From an uncultured Lactobacillus sp. (GTDB lineage: Bacteria > Bacillota > Bacilli > Lactobacillales > Lactobacillaceae), in assembly GCF_948948975.1 (NCBI RefSeq), contig NZ_CARBVX010000016.1, forward strand, positions 1-48,240: a DNA stretch of 48,240 nucleotides, written 5' to 3'. Position 1 is the first letter of the stretch. Each line of letters opens with the position of its first letter. The position numbers and the translations under genes were made by a program. Below, piece after piece: positions 18,021 through 28,687 of this stretch. Below the pieces are notes generated by a model, which saw nothing but the letters and a program-made list of their open reading frames with translations, was not told the origin of the DNA and made no database searches.

Positions 18021-18701
18021 TTAGTCTTTTAATTCACCAGGTTTTTCTGCGCTACGGATTGTTAGGCCTGATTGAAGATCTTCAATTTCGGCAACAACGA
18101 AACCTTTCTTTTCAAGTCGGTTGACGATAGCGGTCATAGTTTCGCGAGAAACACCAATAGGAAGAGTAAATAAGTTACGACGAACTAATTCACCAGTTTT
18201 GACATCTAAAGTTAAACAACCAGCAATATTACTATATTTAGAAATAATTTTTGCCATTTTAACTAAATTACCACGGTCATTATCTGAGAGGATTGTCAAA
18301 ACATAAGAACCATTTTTGATGTTCCAAGCATCAGAAAGCATATCTAGCAAACGAGCATGAGTTAAAATTCCGTAGAAATGATTTTCTTCGTCCAATACAG
18401 CAATGTATGGAAGGTCTTTAATGTTAAAGAATACACGGAAGAAAGGTGAATTTACCTTAATTGTTTTAGTAGCGTTTTTAAGCAAGTAAGTTACAGGTAA
18501 ATTCATGTCGCCGCCTTGAGATTTATGACGGTAAATGTGCATTTTATAAATATTTCCACGGAAAATAGTTCCTGTATCATCTAAAATAGGGACACAACGA
18601 AAGCCGGAGTCTTCTAATATTTTTAATGCTTCGGCAAGAGTAGCTTTTTCATTGACTGTAGTTAAGTAATCTTTTTTATAGACAAGAGATTTAATTAGCA
18701 T
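18021..18701 (-). CDS. CBS-pair protein with C-terminal ACT-like domain (CbpA-like, candidate c-di-AMP receptor)
   Basis: A 226-residue soluble protein. Two CBS motifs fill about residues 1-135 (TLAEALKILEDSGFRCVPILDD and DLPYIAVLDEENHFYGILT). An ACT-like region follows at about 145-215 (YVLTILSDNDRGNLVKMAKIISKYSNIAGCLTL). CBS-ACT proteins of this layout in Listeria and Lactobacillales include the c-di-AMP-binding protein CbpA. Ligand binding here is inference, and AMP, ATP or an amino acid are alternatives. GGAGG lies before the ATG. A clear TG-G-TATAAT promoter is upstream, so it is transcribed separately from ldh. Confidence 0.78.
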   Translation of the reverse strand: MLIKSLVYKKDYLTTVNEKATLAEALKILEDSGFRCVPILDDTGTIFRGNIYKMHIYRHKSQGGDMNLPVTYLLKNATKTIKVNSPFFRVFFNIKDLPYIAVLDEENHFYGILTHARLLDMLSDAWNIKNGSYVLTILSDNDRGNLVKMAKIISKYSNIAGCLTLDVKTGELVRRNLFTLPIGVSRETMTAIVNRLEKKGFVVAEIEDLQSGLTIRSAEKPGELKD

Positions 18702-18734
18702 GATTAGCCTCCATACATCTGAAATTTACAAGCC

Positions 18735-18743
18735 ATTATACCA
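18735..18743 (-). promoter_or_regulatory. Extended -10 promoter of the CBS/ACT gene
   Basis: On the minus strand TG-G-TATAAT lies 34 bases before the start codon. The -35 is not obvious, as expected of an extended -10 promoter. Confidence 0.6.
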
Positions 18744-18794
18744 TAGTTTTATATAAAAATTAAAGTCTGATTAAACAACTTTAATTTAGAAAAT

Positions 18795-18827
18795 AAAAGA
18801 GCATCCACAAAATGTGAATGCTCTTTT
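18795..18827 (-). terminator. Terminator of ldh
   Basis: Read on the minus strand, AAAAGAGCATTCAC pairs with GTGGATGCTCTTTT around a five-base loop, with one G-U pair, 20 bases after the ldh stop. Confidence 0.9.
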
Positions 18828-18847
18828 ACAGAAAAAAGTCGTAATTA

Positions 18848-19822
<975 letters not shown>

Positions 19823-19864
19823 CTAATACTTCCTTCCATATTAGTGATTTATTTAACAATAACG

Positions 19865-19873
19865 ATTATATCA
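19865..19873 (-). promoter_or_regulatory. Extended -10 promoter of ldh
   Basis: On the minus strand TG-A-TATAAT lies about 46 bases before the ldh start. The sequence just downstream only loosely resembles a cre (three mismatches), so I do not call one. Confidence 0.65.
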
Positions 19874-19938
19874 TATTGAAATTTAAAAATTAAAAATATA
19901 ATTTTAAAGATCTAATTAATTATTTGTAAGTAAGCGTG

Positions 19939-19947
19939 TGCTATAAT
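19939..19947 (+). promoter_or_regulatory. Extended -10 promoter of pth
   Basis: TG-C-TATAAT lies 57 bases before the pth start, diverging from the ldh promoter. It may drive the whole pth-mfd run. Confidence 0.65.
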
Positions 19948-20003
19948 CTCAAGAGCAATAAGCAGATTTAGAATGAAGTATTTATAAAAGAGGATGAAAA
20001 AGA

Positions 20004-20561
20004 ATGAAGTTAATTACAGGTTTAGGAAATCCAGGTAGAAAATATGATCAGACTAAGCATAATACAGGTTTTATGGCATTAGATCATTATTTAGAAAAAA
20101 ACGGTTTAATCCTAGATAAGGATAAGTTTGAAGGTTTATGGACAAAACAAAAAATCAACGGTGAAGATGTGATTTTTCTTGAACCACAGACTTTTATGAA
20201 TGATTCGGGAAAATCAATCGCACAGGTAGCCAATTTCTTCAAAATTAAACCGGAGGATATTTTGGTTATTCATGATGATATGGATATGCCAATTGGAAAG
20301 ATTAGAATTCGTGCAAATGGTAAATCAGGAGGTCATAATGGAATTAAGAGCATTATGGCTTGCTTAGGAACGAACAATTTTAATCGATTAAAAATTGGAA
20401 TTCGCCATCCTGAAAATGAAAGTGTTGTTTCTTGGGTATTAAGTCCCTTTAATAATGACCAGCAAAAACTGATGGATGCAGCTTTTGAGACAAGTGAAAA
20501 TGTCATTAATGATTTTATTAAAGGGAAGAACGCCCAATATTTAATGAATCAGTATAATTAG
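20004..20561 (+). CDS. pth: Peptidyl-tRNA hydrolase
   Basis: Releases peptides from peptidyl-tRNA that drops off ribosomes, an essential recycling step. The 185 residues match the family. MKLITGLGNPGRKYDQTKHN holds Asn9 and the catalytic His19, and VIHDDMDMPIGKIR and GHNGIKSI are conserved. AAGAGGATG-like sequence lies upstream of the ATG. The mfd start follows its stop by one base. Confidence 0.97.
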   Translation: MKLITGLGNPGRKYDQTKHNTGFMALDHYLEKNGLILDKDKFEGLWTKQKINGEDVIFLEPQTFMNDSGKSIAQVANFFKIKPEDILVIHDDMDMPIGKIRIRANGKSGGHNGIKSIMACLGTNNFNRLKIGIRHPENESVVSWVLSPFNNDQQKLMDAAFETSENVINDFIKGKNAQYLMNQYN

Positions 20562-20562
20562 T

Positions 20563-23500
20563 ATGAATATTACAGAGTTAATAAAAAAAGATAAAGAGTT
20601 AAATAATTTTATTGAAAAAGCTCCAGTAGAAAAAAGATCACTTTTAACTGGAGTAAATTCAGGTGCTTTTGCTGCTGTACTGATGCAAATGCTAAGAGCT
20701 TGGCAGCAACCGCTGATTTTAGTTGAAGATAATGAAGAGAAGGCGCAGACGCTTTTAGATGAATTAGGAAACTTGTTGCCCGATGACATGGTATTTAGTT
20801 TCCCAGTTGATGCTACAATTGCTACCCAAACGGCTGTTGCGTCTCCGGACGAACTTAGTCAAAGATTGCAGACTTTAGAGTTTTTAGCTGAAAAGAGAGC
20901 GGGAATTGTTGTAGTAACGCCTCAAGCTTTACAGTACAAGTTGAGTGATCCAAGAGATTTTACTAAGGCAAAAAAAGTATTTAAGCCTGAGGCAGAATTC
21001 GACTTAGATAAGTTAACTGAATGGCTTACGCAGGCAGGATATCGCAGAGAAAGCATTGTAGCCCGTCCTGGAGAATTTGCTCGTCGAGGAGATATTCTTG
21101 ATATTTATCCTTTGGATCAAGAGAATCCGATTCGAATTGAATTCTTTGGGGATGAGGTTGATACCGTAAAAGAATTTGATGCAGCTACACAGCGTAGTTT
21201 GGAAGAAAAAGACAGTATTTCAATTGGGCCAGCTCTAGATCGAGTATTTTCACCACATAATTTTCAAGAAGCAGTAGAAAAAATAAAGCAGGATATGAGC
21301 GAATCAATTGCTGAAGAAGAGAGTGTTAAAAATCATTTTGTTAAAGCAATTGATTTACTAGAAGCTGGTGGTTTGCCGGATAACTATGCCTTTTTAATTG
21401 ATTATTTACTTCCGCGATCTTTCAATTTGATTGATTATTTAGATAAAGATGGCTTGCTGTTGTTTGATGACTGGCAGTCCATTAAAAAGAATGTGGCTGA
21501 TGTGGATGCTCAAAATGAAGCTTTTATTTCCGAAGAAATAAAAGCTGGAGCAATGCTGAATAGTCAAAAATTACGCCATAGTTTTGAGCGAGTTGTTCAA
21601 AGATCAAAGCAAGCCCAGATTTTATTTTCGCTTTTCCAAAAAGGGATGGGACGATTAAAGTTTGATCAAATTCTTAACTTTACCACACGAGAAGTTCAAC
21701 AATTCTTTAGTCAAATGCCTTTGATTAAAAGTGAGCTAACAAGATTTTCTAATGAGGGAAATACGGTTATCTTACAAGCTGATTCGGAAACTCGTGCCAA
21801 GCAAATCGCACAAAATTTAGTTGATTATGGTGTTGATATTCCAGTTGTAAAAGCAGATCAGCTTTTATCAAATAAAGCTCAAATAACTGTGGGTAATTTT
21901 GCACATGGTTTTGCTTTGCCTAGTTTAGATTTGGTTTATTTAACTGAGCGAGAATTATTCAATCAAAGACCTCATCATCGTAAGCGTGTTAAGACTCTTG
22001 AAAATGCTCAACGCTTAAGAAACTATAATGAATTAAAGCCAGGCGATTATGTTGTTCATGTCAATCATGGTATTGGACGGTTTGAAGGAATTAAAACCTT
22101 AGATGTAGATGGTAAAAAACGTGACTATATCACTATTACTTATCAACATCATGATCAGCTATTTGTCCCTGCTGACCAATTAGGTTTAGTACAAAAATAT
22201 GTGGCTTCTGAAGGCAGAGTTCCTCATATTAATAAATTGGGGAGCTCTGAGTGGACTAAGACTAAAAAACGGGTTCAGTCAAAAGTTGAAGATATCGCAG
22301 ATGATTTGATTGAACTGTACGCAAAACGTGAATCTGAAAAAGGATTTGCTTTCAGTCCGGATGATGATTTACAAAAAGAATTCGAAGATGCTTTCCCGTA
22401 CCCTGAAACTCCAGATCAGCTTCGTTCAATTAGAGAAATTAAGGCTGATATGGAAAGTCCGAAGCCAATGGATCGACTGTTAGTGGGAGATGTAGGCTTT
22501 GGTAAAACTGAAGTTGCCTTGAGAGCTGCTTTTAAAGCAATTCGGGATGGAAAACAAGTTGCCTTTTTAGCACCAACTACTATTTTGGCACAGCAACATT
22601 TTGAAACCATGCAAGATCGCTTTAAAGATTTTCCAGTAAATTGTGCGCTTTTATCACGTTTTCAAACTCCTGCTGAAGTTAAGGAAATAATTGAAGGCGT
22701 AAAAAGTGGCAAGATTGATATGGTTGTTGGAACACATCGCTTGCTCTCAAAAGATGTTCAATTTAAAGACTTGGGCTTGTTAATTATTGATGAGGAACAG
22801 CGATTTGGGGTTAAGCATAAGGAACGACTAAAAGAATTAAAAGCAAACATTGATGTTTTGACTTTGACTGCTACTCCAATCCCCCGTACTTTGCATATGT
22901 CGATGGTAGGAGTAAGAGATCTTTCAGTGATGGAAACTCCGCCTACTAACCGTTATCCAATTCAGACTTATGTTATGGAAGAAATGCCAAGCATTGTCCG
23001 TGAGGCAGTTCTTAGAGAAATGAAGCGTAACGGGCAAGTATTTTTCTTACATAATCGGATTGATGATATCGATAAAGTTGTTAGTCGACTAGAAGAACTG
23101 ATTCCAGAAGCTAAAATTGAATATATCCATGGCCGTATGAGTGAAAACCAAATGGAAGATATTATGTATCGTTTTTCAAAAAACGAATTTGATATCTTGG
23201 TAACAACAACAATTATTGAAACTGGGGTTGATATGCCAAATGTTAATACTATGATTGTTGAAGATGCAGATCATTATGGGTTAAGTCAGCTATATCAATT
23301 ACGTGGTCGAATAGGTAGAAGTGCCCGTTTAGCCTATGCTTATTTTCTTTATCAACCCAATAAAGTCTTAACTGAAATTGGTGAGAAACGACTTAGTGCA
23401 ATCCGCGACTTTACCGAATTAGGATCAGGCTTTAAAATTGCTATGCGTGACTTATCAATTAGAGGGGCCGGTAATATGCTGGGAAAACAGCAGCATGGAT

Positions 23501-24060
23501 TCATTGATAGTGTCGGCTATGATTTATATGCTCAAATGCTAGACGAAGCAATTAAGAAACGTAAAGGTAAAAAAGTTGGTGTTAAGTCTAATGCAGAAGT
23601 GCAATTTGATTTGGAAGCATATATTCCCGATGATTATATTGCAGATCAAGAACAAAAAATTGAATTCTATAAGAAAATTAAGGGGATCAATGATCAAAAA
23701 GAGGCGGACAATATTGCAGATGAATTAATTGATCGCTTTGGTGATTATCCACTTGCTGTAGAAAATCTTTTGAATGTATCTACAGTTAAGGCAGATGCAG
23801 ATTTAGCTCAAGTTGTATCTCTTACTCAAAAATCAAATGATAAGTTGCAAGTCATTTTTAATAATCAGGCTAGTGAGGAATTAGAAGGACCAAATATTTT
23901 TAAGGCCCTAGAACATGTATCTCTAAGAGCACGAATTAATATGGATCCGCAAAAGAGATTGAACGTAATGCTTGAGCTTGAGAAAAATATGAGTACTAGA
24001 CAATTATTTAATGAGCTTCATACATTCTTAGAAGCAGCTAGTGAGATTGTTCAAAAATAA
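20563..24060 (+). CDS. mfd: Transcription-repair coupling factor
   Basis: DNA translocase that removes RNA polymerase stalled at lesions and recruits UvrA. The 1165 residues match Firmicute Mfd. In order: an N-terminal UvrB-like region (GVNSGAFAAVL, ARPGEFARRGDILDIYP), the RNAP-interaction domain near 500-560 (LKPGDYVVHVNHGIGRFEG), a RecG-like helicase core with Walker A GDVGFGKTE (Lys648) and the DEEQ box (743-746), and the C-terminal TRCF domain. The ATG lies one base after pth with no strong ribosome binding site, so translation is probably coupled to pth. Confidence 0.98.
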   Translation: MNITELIKKDKELNNFIEKAPVEKRSLLTGVNSGAFAAVLMQMLRAWQQPLILVEDNEEKAQTLLDELGNLLPDDMVFSFPVDATIATQTAVASPDELSQRLQTLEFLAEKRAGIVVVTPQALQYKLSDPRDFTKAKKVFKPEAEFDLDKLTEWLTQAGYRRESIVARPGEFARRGDILDIYPLDQENPIRIEFFGDEVDTVKEFDAATQRSLEEKDSISIGPALDRVFSPHNFQEAVEKIKQDMSESIAEEESVKNHFVKAIDLLEAGGLPDNYAFLIDYLLPRSFNLIDYLDKDGLLLFDDWQSIKKNVADVDAQNEAFISEEIKAGAMLNSQKLRHSFERVVQRSKQAQILFSLFQKGMGRLKFDQILNFTTREVQQFFSQMPLIKSELTRFSNEGNTVILQADSETRAKQIAQNLVDYGVDIPVVKADQLLSNKAQITVGNFAHGFALPSLDLVYLTERELFNQRPHHRKRVKTLENAQRLRNYNELKPGDYVVHVNHGIGRFEGIKTLDVDGKKRDYITITYQHHDQLFVPADQLGLVQKYVASEGRVPHINKLGSSEWTKTKKRVQSKVEDIADDLIELYAKRESEKGFAFSPDDDLQKEFEDAFPYPETPDQLRSIREIKADMESPKPMDRLLVGDVGFGKTEVALRAAFKAIRDGKQVAFLAPTTILAQQHFETMQDRFKDFPVNCALLSRFQTPAEVKEIIEGVKSGKIDMVVGTHRLLSKDVQFKDLGLLIIDEEQRFGVKHKERLKELKANIDVLTLTATPIPRTLHMSMVGVRDLSVMETPPTNRYPIQTYVMEEMPSIVREAVLREMKRNGQVFFLHNRIDDIDKVVSRLEELIPEAKIEYIHGRMSENQMEDIMYRFSKNEFDILVTTTIIETGVDMPNVNTMIVEDADHYGLSQLYQLRGRIGRSARLAYAYFLYQPNKVLTEIGEKRLSAIRDFTELGSGFKIAMRDLSIRGAGNMLGKQQHGFIDSVGYDLYAQMLDEAIKKRKGKKVGVKSNAEVQFDLEAYIPDDYIADQEQKIEFYKKIKGINDQKEADNIADELIDRFGDYPLAVENLLNVSTVKADADLAQVVSLTQKSNDKLQVIFNNQASEELEGPNIFKALEHVSLRARINMDPQKRLNVMLELEKNMSTRQLFNELHTFLEAASEIVQK

Positions 24061-24073
24061 GGAGAAAAAAGTA

Positions 24074-24316
24074 ATGAGAATCGATAAGTTTTTAAAGGTA
24101 TCTAGATTAGTTAAAAGACGTACTGTTGCTAAAGAAATGGCTGATCAAGGAAGAGTAAAAGTTAATGACCGAGTAGTAAAATCTAGCTATGATGTTAAAC
24201 TGGGCGATGTTATTGAAATCGGATTCGGTACAAAACAATTAAAAGCTCGTGTTCTTGACTTAAGAGAAACAACTAAGAAGGCAGAAGCCAGCGACTTGTA
24301 TGAGTTAATTGATTAA
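24074..24316 (+). CDS. rqcP: RqcP-type S4 RNA-binding protein
   Basis: An 80-residue protein made almost wholly of an S4 domain (MRIDKFLKVSRLVKRRTVAK, GRVKVNDRVVKSSYDVKLGD). It matches B. subtilis YabO/RqcP, which binds the 50S-tRNA-RqcH complex and helps poly-alanine tailing of stalled nascent chains. The frame is open upstream to 24041 inside mfd, but ATG 24074 has GGAG at good spacing and gives the normal start. The position between mfd and divIC is the conserved one. Confidence 0.93.
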   Translation: MRIDKFLKVSRLVKRRTVAKEMADQGRVKVNDRVVKSSYDVKLGDVIEIGFGTKQLKARVLDLRETTKKAEASDLYELID

Positions 24317-24356
24317 TGACAAGGGAAGAGTAAGGTGTTATATTAATACCAAGTGG

Positions 24357-24365
24357 TGATATAAT
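24357..24365 (+). promoter_or_regulatory. Extended -10 promoter of divIC
   Basis: TG-A-TATAAT lies 40 bases before the divIC start, in the 88-base gap after rqcP. An imperfect inverted repeat (GGTGTTATATTAATACC, 24334-24350) precedes it. Confidence 0.5.
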
Positions 24366-24404
24366 TAAGATTTAGAATATTAACGAAAAGGCAGGGACAT
24401 CCGT

Positions 24405-24782
24405 ATGCAAAGAGGGCCACGACTTTATAATGCCTTAAGCGATGAAGAACGCCTAGCACGTTTGCGACGTAAAGCAGCTAGAAAAGAAAAAGAGGTTCAT
24501 CGCGTAAGGAAGAACCGAATTATTGCTTGTTTTGCAATTGCAATTTTGATTTTTGGGCTGCAACTAATTATGGTTCATGTGCAAACTGGTAGAATTAATA
24601 GTCAAATTCAAACTAACAAAGCAGAGTTAAACCAAGTTAACAAAACTAATAAAAAATTAAAATCACAGGTTGCAGACTTAAAAGATCCTGATTATGTGGC
24701 TAAGGTAATTCGCTATAAGTTCTATTATTCTAAATCTGGTGAATCAATTTATACTCTTCCTGAAAAAGAGGAGGATTATTAG
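24405..24782 (+). CDS. divIC: Septum formation protein DivIC (FtsB-like)
   Basis: A small bitopic division protein of 125 residues: basic cytoplasmic N-terminus (about 1-42, RLRRKAARKEKEVHRVRKN), one membrane helix (about 43-62, IIACFAIAILIFGLQLIMV), then an extracytoplasmic coiled coil (about 68-95, INSQIQTNKAELNQVNKTN) and a FtsB/DivIC C-terminal tail (KDPDYVAKVIRYKFYYSKSGE). It acts with DivIB and FtsL to activate septal wall synthesis. The stop overlaps the yabR GTG by one base. Confidence 0.93.
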   Translation: MQRGPRLYNALSDEERLARLRRKAARKEKEVHRVRKNRIIACFAIAILIFGLQLIMVHVQTGRINSQIQTNKAELNQVNKTNKKLKSQVADLKDPDYVAKVIRYKFYYSKSGESIYTLPEKEEDY

Positions 24783-25138
24783 TGAAATTTCTAATTGGAT
24801 TAAGGCTCAATGCTAAAGTGAATAATATTACTAAACTTGGAATTTTTGTAACTTTACCACATCGACATCATGGTTTGATTTTTCATAAAGACTTCGGTGA
24901 TAAGTGGGAAAGTGTTAAAAAGAAGTATAGTATTGGAGACGAAATCCGTGTTGTTGTGATCAATAATCATGAAGGAAAAATTTCTCTATCATTGAGTCAG
25001 GTAAATAATCCTGATTTAGTTGATCCAACTAATGAATTTAAAGATAGTAAAGATTTCACTGCACTAGCTAAATTGTTAGAAGAATCTACTGATAAAATAG
25101 CTAATTTAAAAAATCAATTGAATTTAAGTGACCGATAG
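24782..25138 (+). CDS. yabR: S1-domain RNA-binding protein, YabR-like
   Basis: A 118-residue protein with an N-terminal S1 OB-fold (about 4-75: GLRLNAKVNNITKLGIFVTL, GLIFHKDFGDKW, KISLSLSQV) and an acidic, helical C-terminal tail. It matches YabR in the conserved divIC-yabR-tilS cluster; its role is not well defined beyond RNA or ribosome binding. Start GTG 24782 overlaps the divIC stop with GAGGA upstream. The stop codon lies in the loop of a terminator-like hairpin. Confidence 0.88.
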   Translation: MKFLIGLRLNAKVNNITKLGIFVTLPHRHHGLIFHKDFGDKWESVKKKYSIGDEIRVVVINNHEGKISLSLSQVNNPDLVDPTNEFKDSKDFTALAKLLEESTDKIANLKNQLNLSDR

Positions 25139-25151
25139 TGGTCACTTTTTT
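25126..25151 (+). terminator. Terminator-like hairpin at the yabR-tilS junction
   Basis: AAGTGACC (25126-25133) pairs perfectly with GGTCACTT (25140-25147), and T residues run to 25151. The yabR stop TAG (25136-25138) is in the loop and the tilS ATG is ten bases after the T run. It looks like an attenuator rather than an operon end. Confidence 0.75.
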
Positions 25152-25160
25152 AATCTAAAA

Positions 25161-26453
25161 ATGACAAAATTTACAACTTTTTTTACTGAAAATAATATTG
25201 AAATAAAAAACAAAAAATTTTTACTGGCTGCAAGTGGTGGTCCAGATTCAGTAGCATTACTGAAAATGTTAGTTGATTTTTTACCTAATCCGACTGAGCA
25301 ATTGATTGTTGCACATTTGGACCATTGTCTAAGAGATGATAGCTTTTTAGAAAGTCAACTTTTACAAAAATTAACCGCAGACTTTAAAGTAAAGCTAGTA
25401 GAAAAAAAGTGGCCAGTTGAACTTCATCCGCAAACTGGAGTTGAAGCAAAAGCCCGAGAGTATCGTTATGCATTCTTACGGGATGCTGGAAGGAAGTATA
25501 AAACTGATTATCTTTTAACAGCACATCACGGGGATGATTTAATTGAAAATATTTTATTGAAGTTTATTCGCTCTGGGGATGTGGCTGAAATGAATAGTCT
25601 TCAAATTGTGGGAAATCTCGGTTCAATGAAATTATTGCGCCCTCTAGTTAAATATTCAAAAGATGAACTATTGAAATATGATAAGGACAACCATCTTAAT
25701 TTCATTGAAGATAAAACTAATTTTGAAGATGACACTTTAAGAAATCGTTTGAGACATCATGTTGTTCCATTATTAAAGAAAGAAACCAATCATTTAGTTA
25801 AAAATGCTAACCATTTTAGTGAGAGTGTAGCGTTACTTTCAAAGTGTCAGAGAGATTTTTTTGATAGGTTACCTTCTCCAATAAGCTTTAGTAAAGCGCT
25901 ACGAGGTAAAAAGGAAGATATAGCTCAATTAAATGCACACGAAGTGGGAGCTTTTTTTGATTATTTAATCTACAAAAAGTGGCATCAAAGAATCCATTTT
26001 GATGAAATTGACTTGAATAAAAATGTGATTTTCAATAAAGAAAATTTTCAATTACTTTTTTATCAAAAATATTACTATTTGATTAATAGAAATGAATTAG
26101 CTGTAATTGATCCTAAAAGAAAACTAGTTAAATTAAATGAAAAATTTTCTTTGAATGGGAAAAATTATTTGATTACCCATGATGAAAAGTCACAAAAATT
26201 AGCTGGTTATTTTTATGGCGAAAAAGCGGAATTTTTAGAAGTAGGAAGTTTGCCTCAAGGTAGTACATTAAAGTTAGCGACAGGAAAAAAAACTAAGGCT
26301 AAGAAAAAATTTGCTGAAAATGGGATTCCACTGGTCTTAAGGCCGTATTGTTTGACAGTGTGGCAAAAAAATCCGGTCTATGTTGAGCGTGTTTATAAAA
26401 ATCAAGAATACAATTCTAATTTTGTACGCTATAATGTATATATTTATCCTTAA
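25161..26453 (+). CDS. tilS: tRNA(Ile)-lysidine synthase
   Basis: Makes lysidine at position 34 of tRNA-Ile(CAU), so it reads AUA; this is essential. With start ATG 25161 the protein has 430 residues. The PP-loop SGGPDS is at 25-30, followed by AHLDHCLRDDS and HHGDDLIENILLKFIR, with a less conserved C-terminal domain. The frame is open from GTG 25128 inside yabR, which would add 11 residues. Neither start has a visible Shine-Dalgarno sequence, which is odd for this genome and suggests coupling with yabR. Confidence 0.92.
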   Translation: MTKFTTFFTENNIEIKNKKFLLAASGGPDSVALLKMLVDFLPNPTEQLIVAHLDHCLRDDSFLESQLLQKLTADFKVKLVEKKWPVELHPQTGVEAKAREYRYAFLRDAGRKYKTDYLLTAHHGDDLIENILLKFIRSGDVAEMNSLQIVGNLGSMKLLRPLVKYSKDELLKYDKDNHLNFIEDKTNFEDDTLRNRLRHHVVPLLKKETNHLVKNANHFSESVALLSKCQRDFFDRLPSPISFSKALRGKKEDIAQLNAHEVGAFFDYLIYKKWHQRIHFDEIDLNKNVIFNKENFQLLFYQKYYYLINRNELAVIDPKRKLVKLNEKFSLNGKNYLITHDEKSQKLAGYFYGEKAEFLEVGSLPQGSTLKLATGKKTKAKKKFAENGIPLVLRPYCLTVWQKNPVYVERVYKNQEYNSNFVRYNVYIYP

Positions 26454-26488
26454 GTTTATGCAAAGTTCTATGGTAAACGCATAATTTG

Positions 26489-26497
26489 TGGTAAAAT
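26489..26497 (+). promoter_or_regulatory. Extended -10 promoter of ftsH
   Basis: TG-G-TAAAAT lies 40 bases before the ftsH start. I see no CtsR-type or CIRCE heat-shock operator beside it. Confidence 0.5.
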
Positions 26498-26536
26498 CGT
26501 TGGAGTAATTCCAAGAAGTTTCGCGGAGGTTAATAG

Positions 26537-28663
26537 ATGAAAAATAGAAGAAATAGGCTGCTTTCTAACGGTCTTTTCTATATCATAGTATTCGTGATCC
26601 TCTTGGCTGGAATCAATTGGGCCGTAGGTGGCTCTGGTAGTAATGGTTCCACAGAAAATATCCGTTATTCTCAACTAGTGAAAGATTTAAAGGCGGGTAA
26701 AGTCAAGAGTATCAATATCCAACCATCTAATGGTGTATATACGGTTACTGGATCTTATAAGAAAGCTCAAAAGTCAAATAATCAAAATAATAATGGATTT
26801 GGACTAATTCCAAGTTCACCAAGTAGTAATGAAGTAACCCGATTCAGTACTACGATGCTTCAAAATGACTCAATGGTTAAGACAGTTTCAAATCTTGCCC
26901 AAAAGAGTGGAGCATCGATTTCTGGACAAGGTGAATCTCAATCTGGAACTTGGATCTCTACGATTGTGATGCTTGTTCCAACTTTGATTTTTATTGTTAT
27001 GCTTTGGATGATGATGAATCAAGGTGGACAAGGTCGTGGAGGCGGCATGATGAACTTCGGTAAGTCTCATGTTAAGCCACAGGATCCAAGTAAAAATAAG
27101 GTTAGATTCTCAGATGTAGCTGGAGAAGAAGAAGAAAAGCAAGAATTAGTTGAAATTGTTGAATTCTTAAAGAATCCAGCAAAATATACTAAACTAGGTG
27201 CTCGAATTCCAGCTGGGGTTCTTCTTGAAGGACCTCCAGGTACTGGTAAAACTTTACTGGCACGTGCAGTTGCTGGGGAAGCTGGCGTACCATTTTATTC
27301 AATTTCTGGTTCAGATTTTGTGGAAATGTTTGTCGGTGTTGGTGCCTCACGTGTGCGTGATTTATTCGAAACAGCTAAGAAAAATGCACCAAGTATCATC
27401 TTTATTGATGAAATTGATGCTGTTGGACGTAAACGTGGTAACGGGGTAAGTGGCGGACATGATGAAAGAGAACAAACTTTAAACCAATTACTGGTTGAAA
27501 TGGATGGTTTTGAAGGTGATGAAGGTGTCATTGTTATGGCAGCTACTAACCGTTCCGATGTTCTTGATCCAGCGCTTCTTCGTCCTGGTCGTTTTGACCG
27601 TAAAGTTTTAGTTGGTCGTCCAGATGTTAAAGGACGTGAGGCTATTTTGAAGGTTCATGCTAAGAATAAGCCTTTAGCTCCTGATGTTGATCTAAAAGAA
27701 GTGGCACGTCAAACTCCTGGATTCGTTGGTGCTGATCTTGAAAACGTTTTAAACGAAGCTGCTTTAGTTGCTGCTCGTCGTAATAAGACTGAAATTACCG
27801 CTTCTGACATTGACGAAGCTGAAGACAGAGTTATTGCTGGACCAGCTAAAAAAGATACTGTTATTTCTCCAGAAGAAAGAAAACGTGTTGCCTACCACGA
27901 AGCAGGACATGCAATTGTTGGATTGGTTCTTAGTGATTCAAGAACTGTTCGTAAGGTTACAATTGTTCCTAGAGGCCGTGCTGGTGGATATAACATTATG
28001 CTTCCAAAGGAAGATGAAAACATCATTACTAAGAAGCAATTGATGGAACAAGTTGCTGGTTTAATGGGTGGTCGTGCTGGTGAAGAAGTAGTTGTGGGTG
28101 ATAAGTCTACTGGTGCTTCAAACGACTTTGAACAAGCAACGAACATTGCTCGAGGTATGGTTACTCAATATGGTATGACTGATGTTGGTATGACTGAACT
28201 TGAATCTCCAAGTATGCAATCACCTTATGGAACTAAGCCATATAGTGAAGCTACAGCTGCTAAGATTGATGAAGCAGTTAAGGAAATTCTGGATGAGGGT
28301 CATAAACAAGCAGTTGATATCATTAAGAGCCATCGTGAAACTCATAAGATTATTGCTGAAGCCTTACTCAAGTACGAAACTTTAAATGAAAAACAAATTC
28401 TTTCATTATTCAAGACTGGTAAAATGCCTGAAAATGATGAAAATGAATTTCCAAGCGAGTCTAAAGCTTCAACTTATGAAGAAGCAAAAGCTGCAATGGA
28501 AAAGAAGGATCAACAAAGAGAAGAAACTGAAAATAAGGATGATAAAGAAGATATTCATCCACTTCCTGATGATCATAAGAATATTGATAATATTCCACTT
28601 AATCCGCCATCTGAAAAGAATGAATCTGATGATCACAATTCAGATAAAAATAAGGATGAGTAA
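26537..28663 (+). CDS. ftsH: ATP-dependent zinc metalloprotease FtsH
   Basis: Membrane-anchored AAA+ protease that degrades misfolded membrane proteins and some regulators. Its 708 residues show two N-terminal membrane helices (about 10-27 and 145-165) around an extracytoplasmic domain. The AAA module follows with Walker A GPPGTGKT (Lys238) and [15 protein letters not shown], and the M41 protease has HEAGH at 454-458. The C-terminal 60 residues are highly charged and low-complexity, common in lactobacilli. GGAGG precedes the ATG. A 14-bp terminator follows. Confidence 0.98.
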   Translation: MKNRRNRLLSNGLFYIIVFVILLAGINWAVGGSGSNGSTENIRYSQLVKDLKAGKVKSINIQPSNGVYTVTGSYKKAQKSNNQNNNGFGLIPSSPSSNEVTRFSTTMLQNDSMVKTVSNLAQKSGASISGQGESQSGTWISTIVMLVPTLIFIVMLWMMMNQGGQGRGGGMMNFGKSHVKPQDPSKNKVRFSDVAGEEEEKQELVEIVEFLKNPAKYTKLGARIPAGVLLEGPPGTGKTLLARAVAGEAGVPFYSISGSDFVEMFVGVGASRVRDLFETAKKNAPSIIFIDEIDAVGRKRGNGVSGGHDEREQTLNQLLVEMDGFEGDEGVIVMAATNRSDVLDPALLRPGRFDRKVLVGRPDVKGREAILKVHAKNKPLAPDVDLKEVARQTPGFVGADLENVLNEAALVAARRNKTEITASDIDEAEDRVIAGPAKKDTVISPEERKRVAYHEAGHAIVGLVLSDSRTVRKVTIVPRGRAGGYNIMLPKEDENIITKKQLMEQVAGLMGGRAGEEVVVGDKSTGASNDFEQATNIARGMVTQYGMTDVGMTELESPSMQSPYGTKPYSEATAAKIDEAVKEILDEGHKQAVDIIKSHRETHKIIAEALLKYETLNEKQILSLFKTGKMPENDENEFPSESKASTYEEAKAAMEKKDQQREETENKDDKEDIHPLPDDHKNIDNIPLNPPSEKNESDDHNSDKNKDE

Positions 28664-28687
28664 GAGTTTATTGTAAGAGTAATGTTT

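Noticed and set aside
19855..19875. cre site at the ldh promoter
   Set aside because: Best alignment (TATAATCGTTATTG on the minus strand) has three mismatches to the consensus, including conserved G and CA positions.
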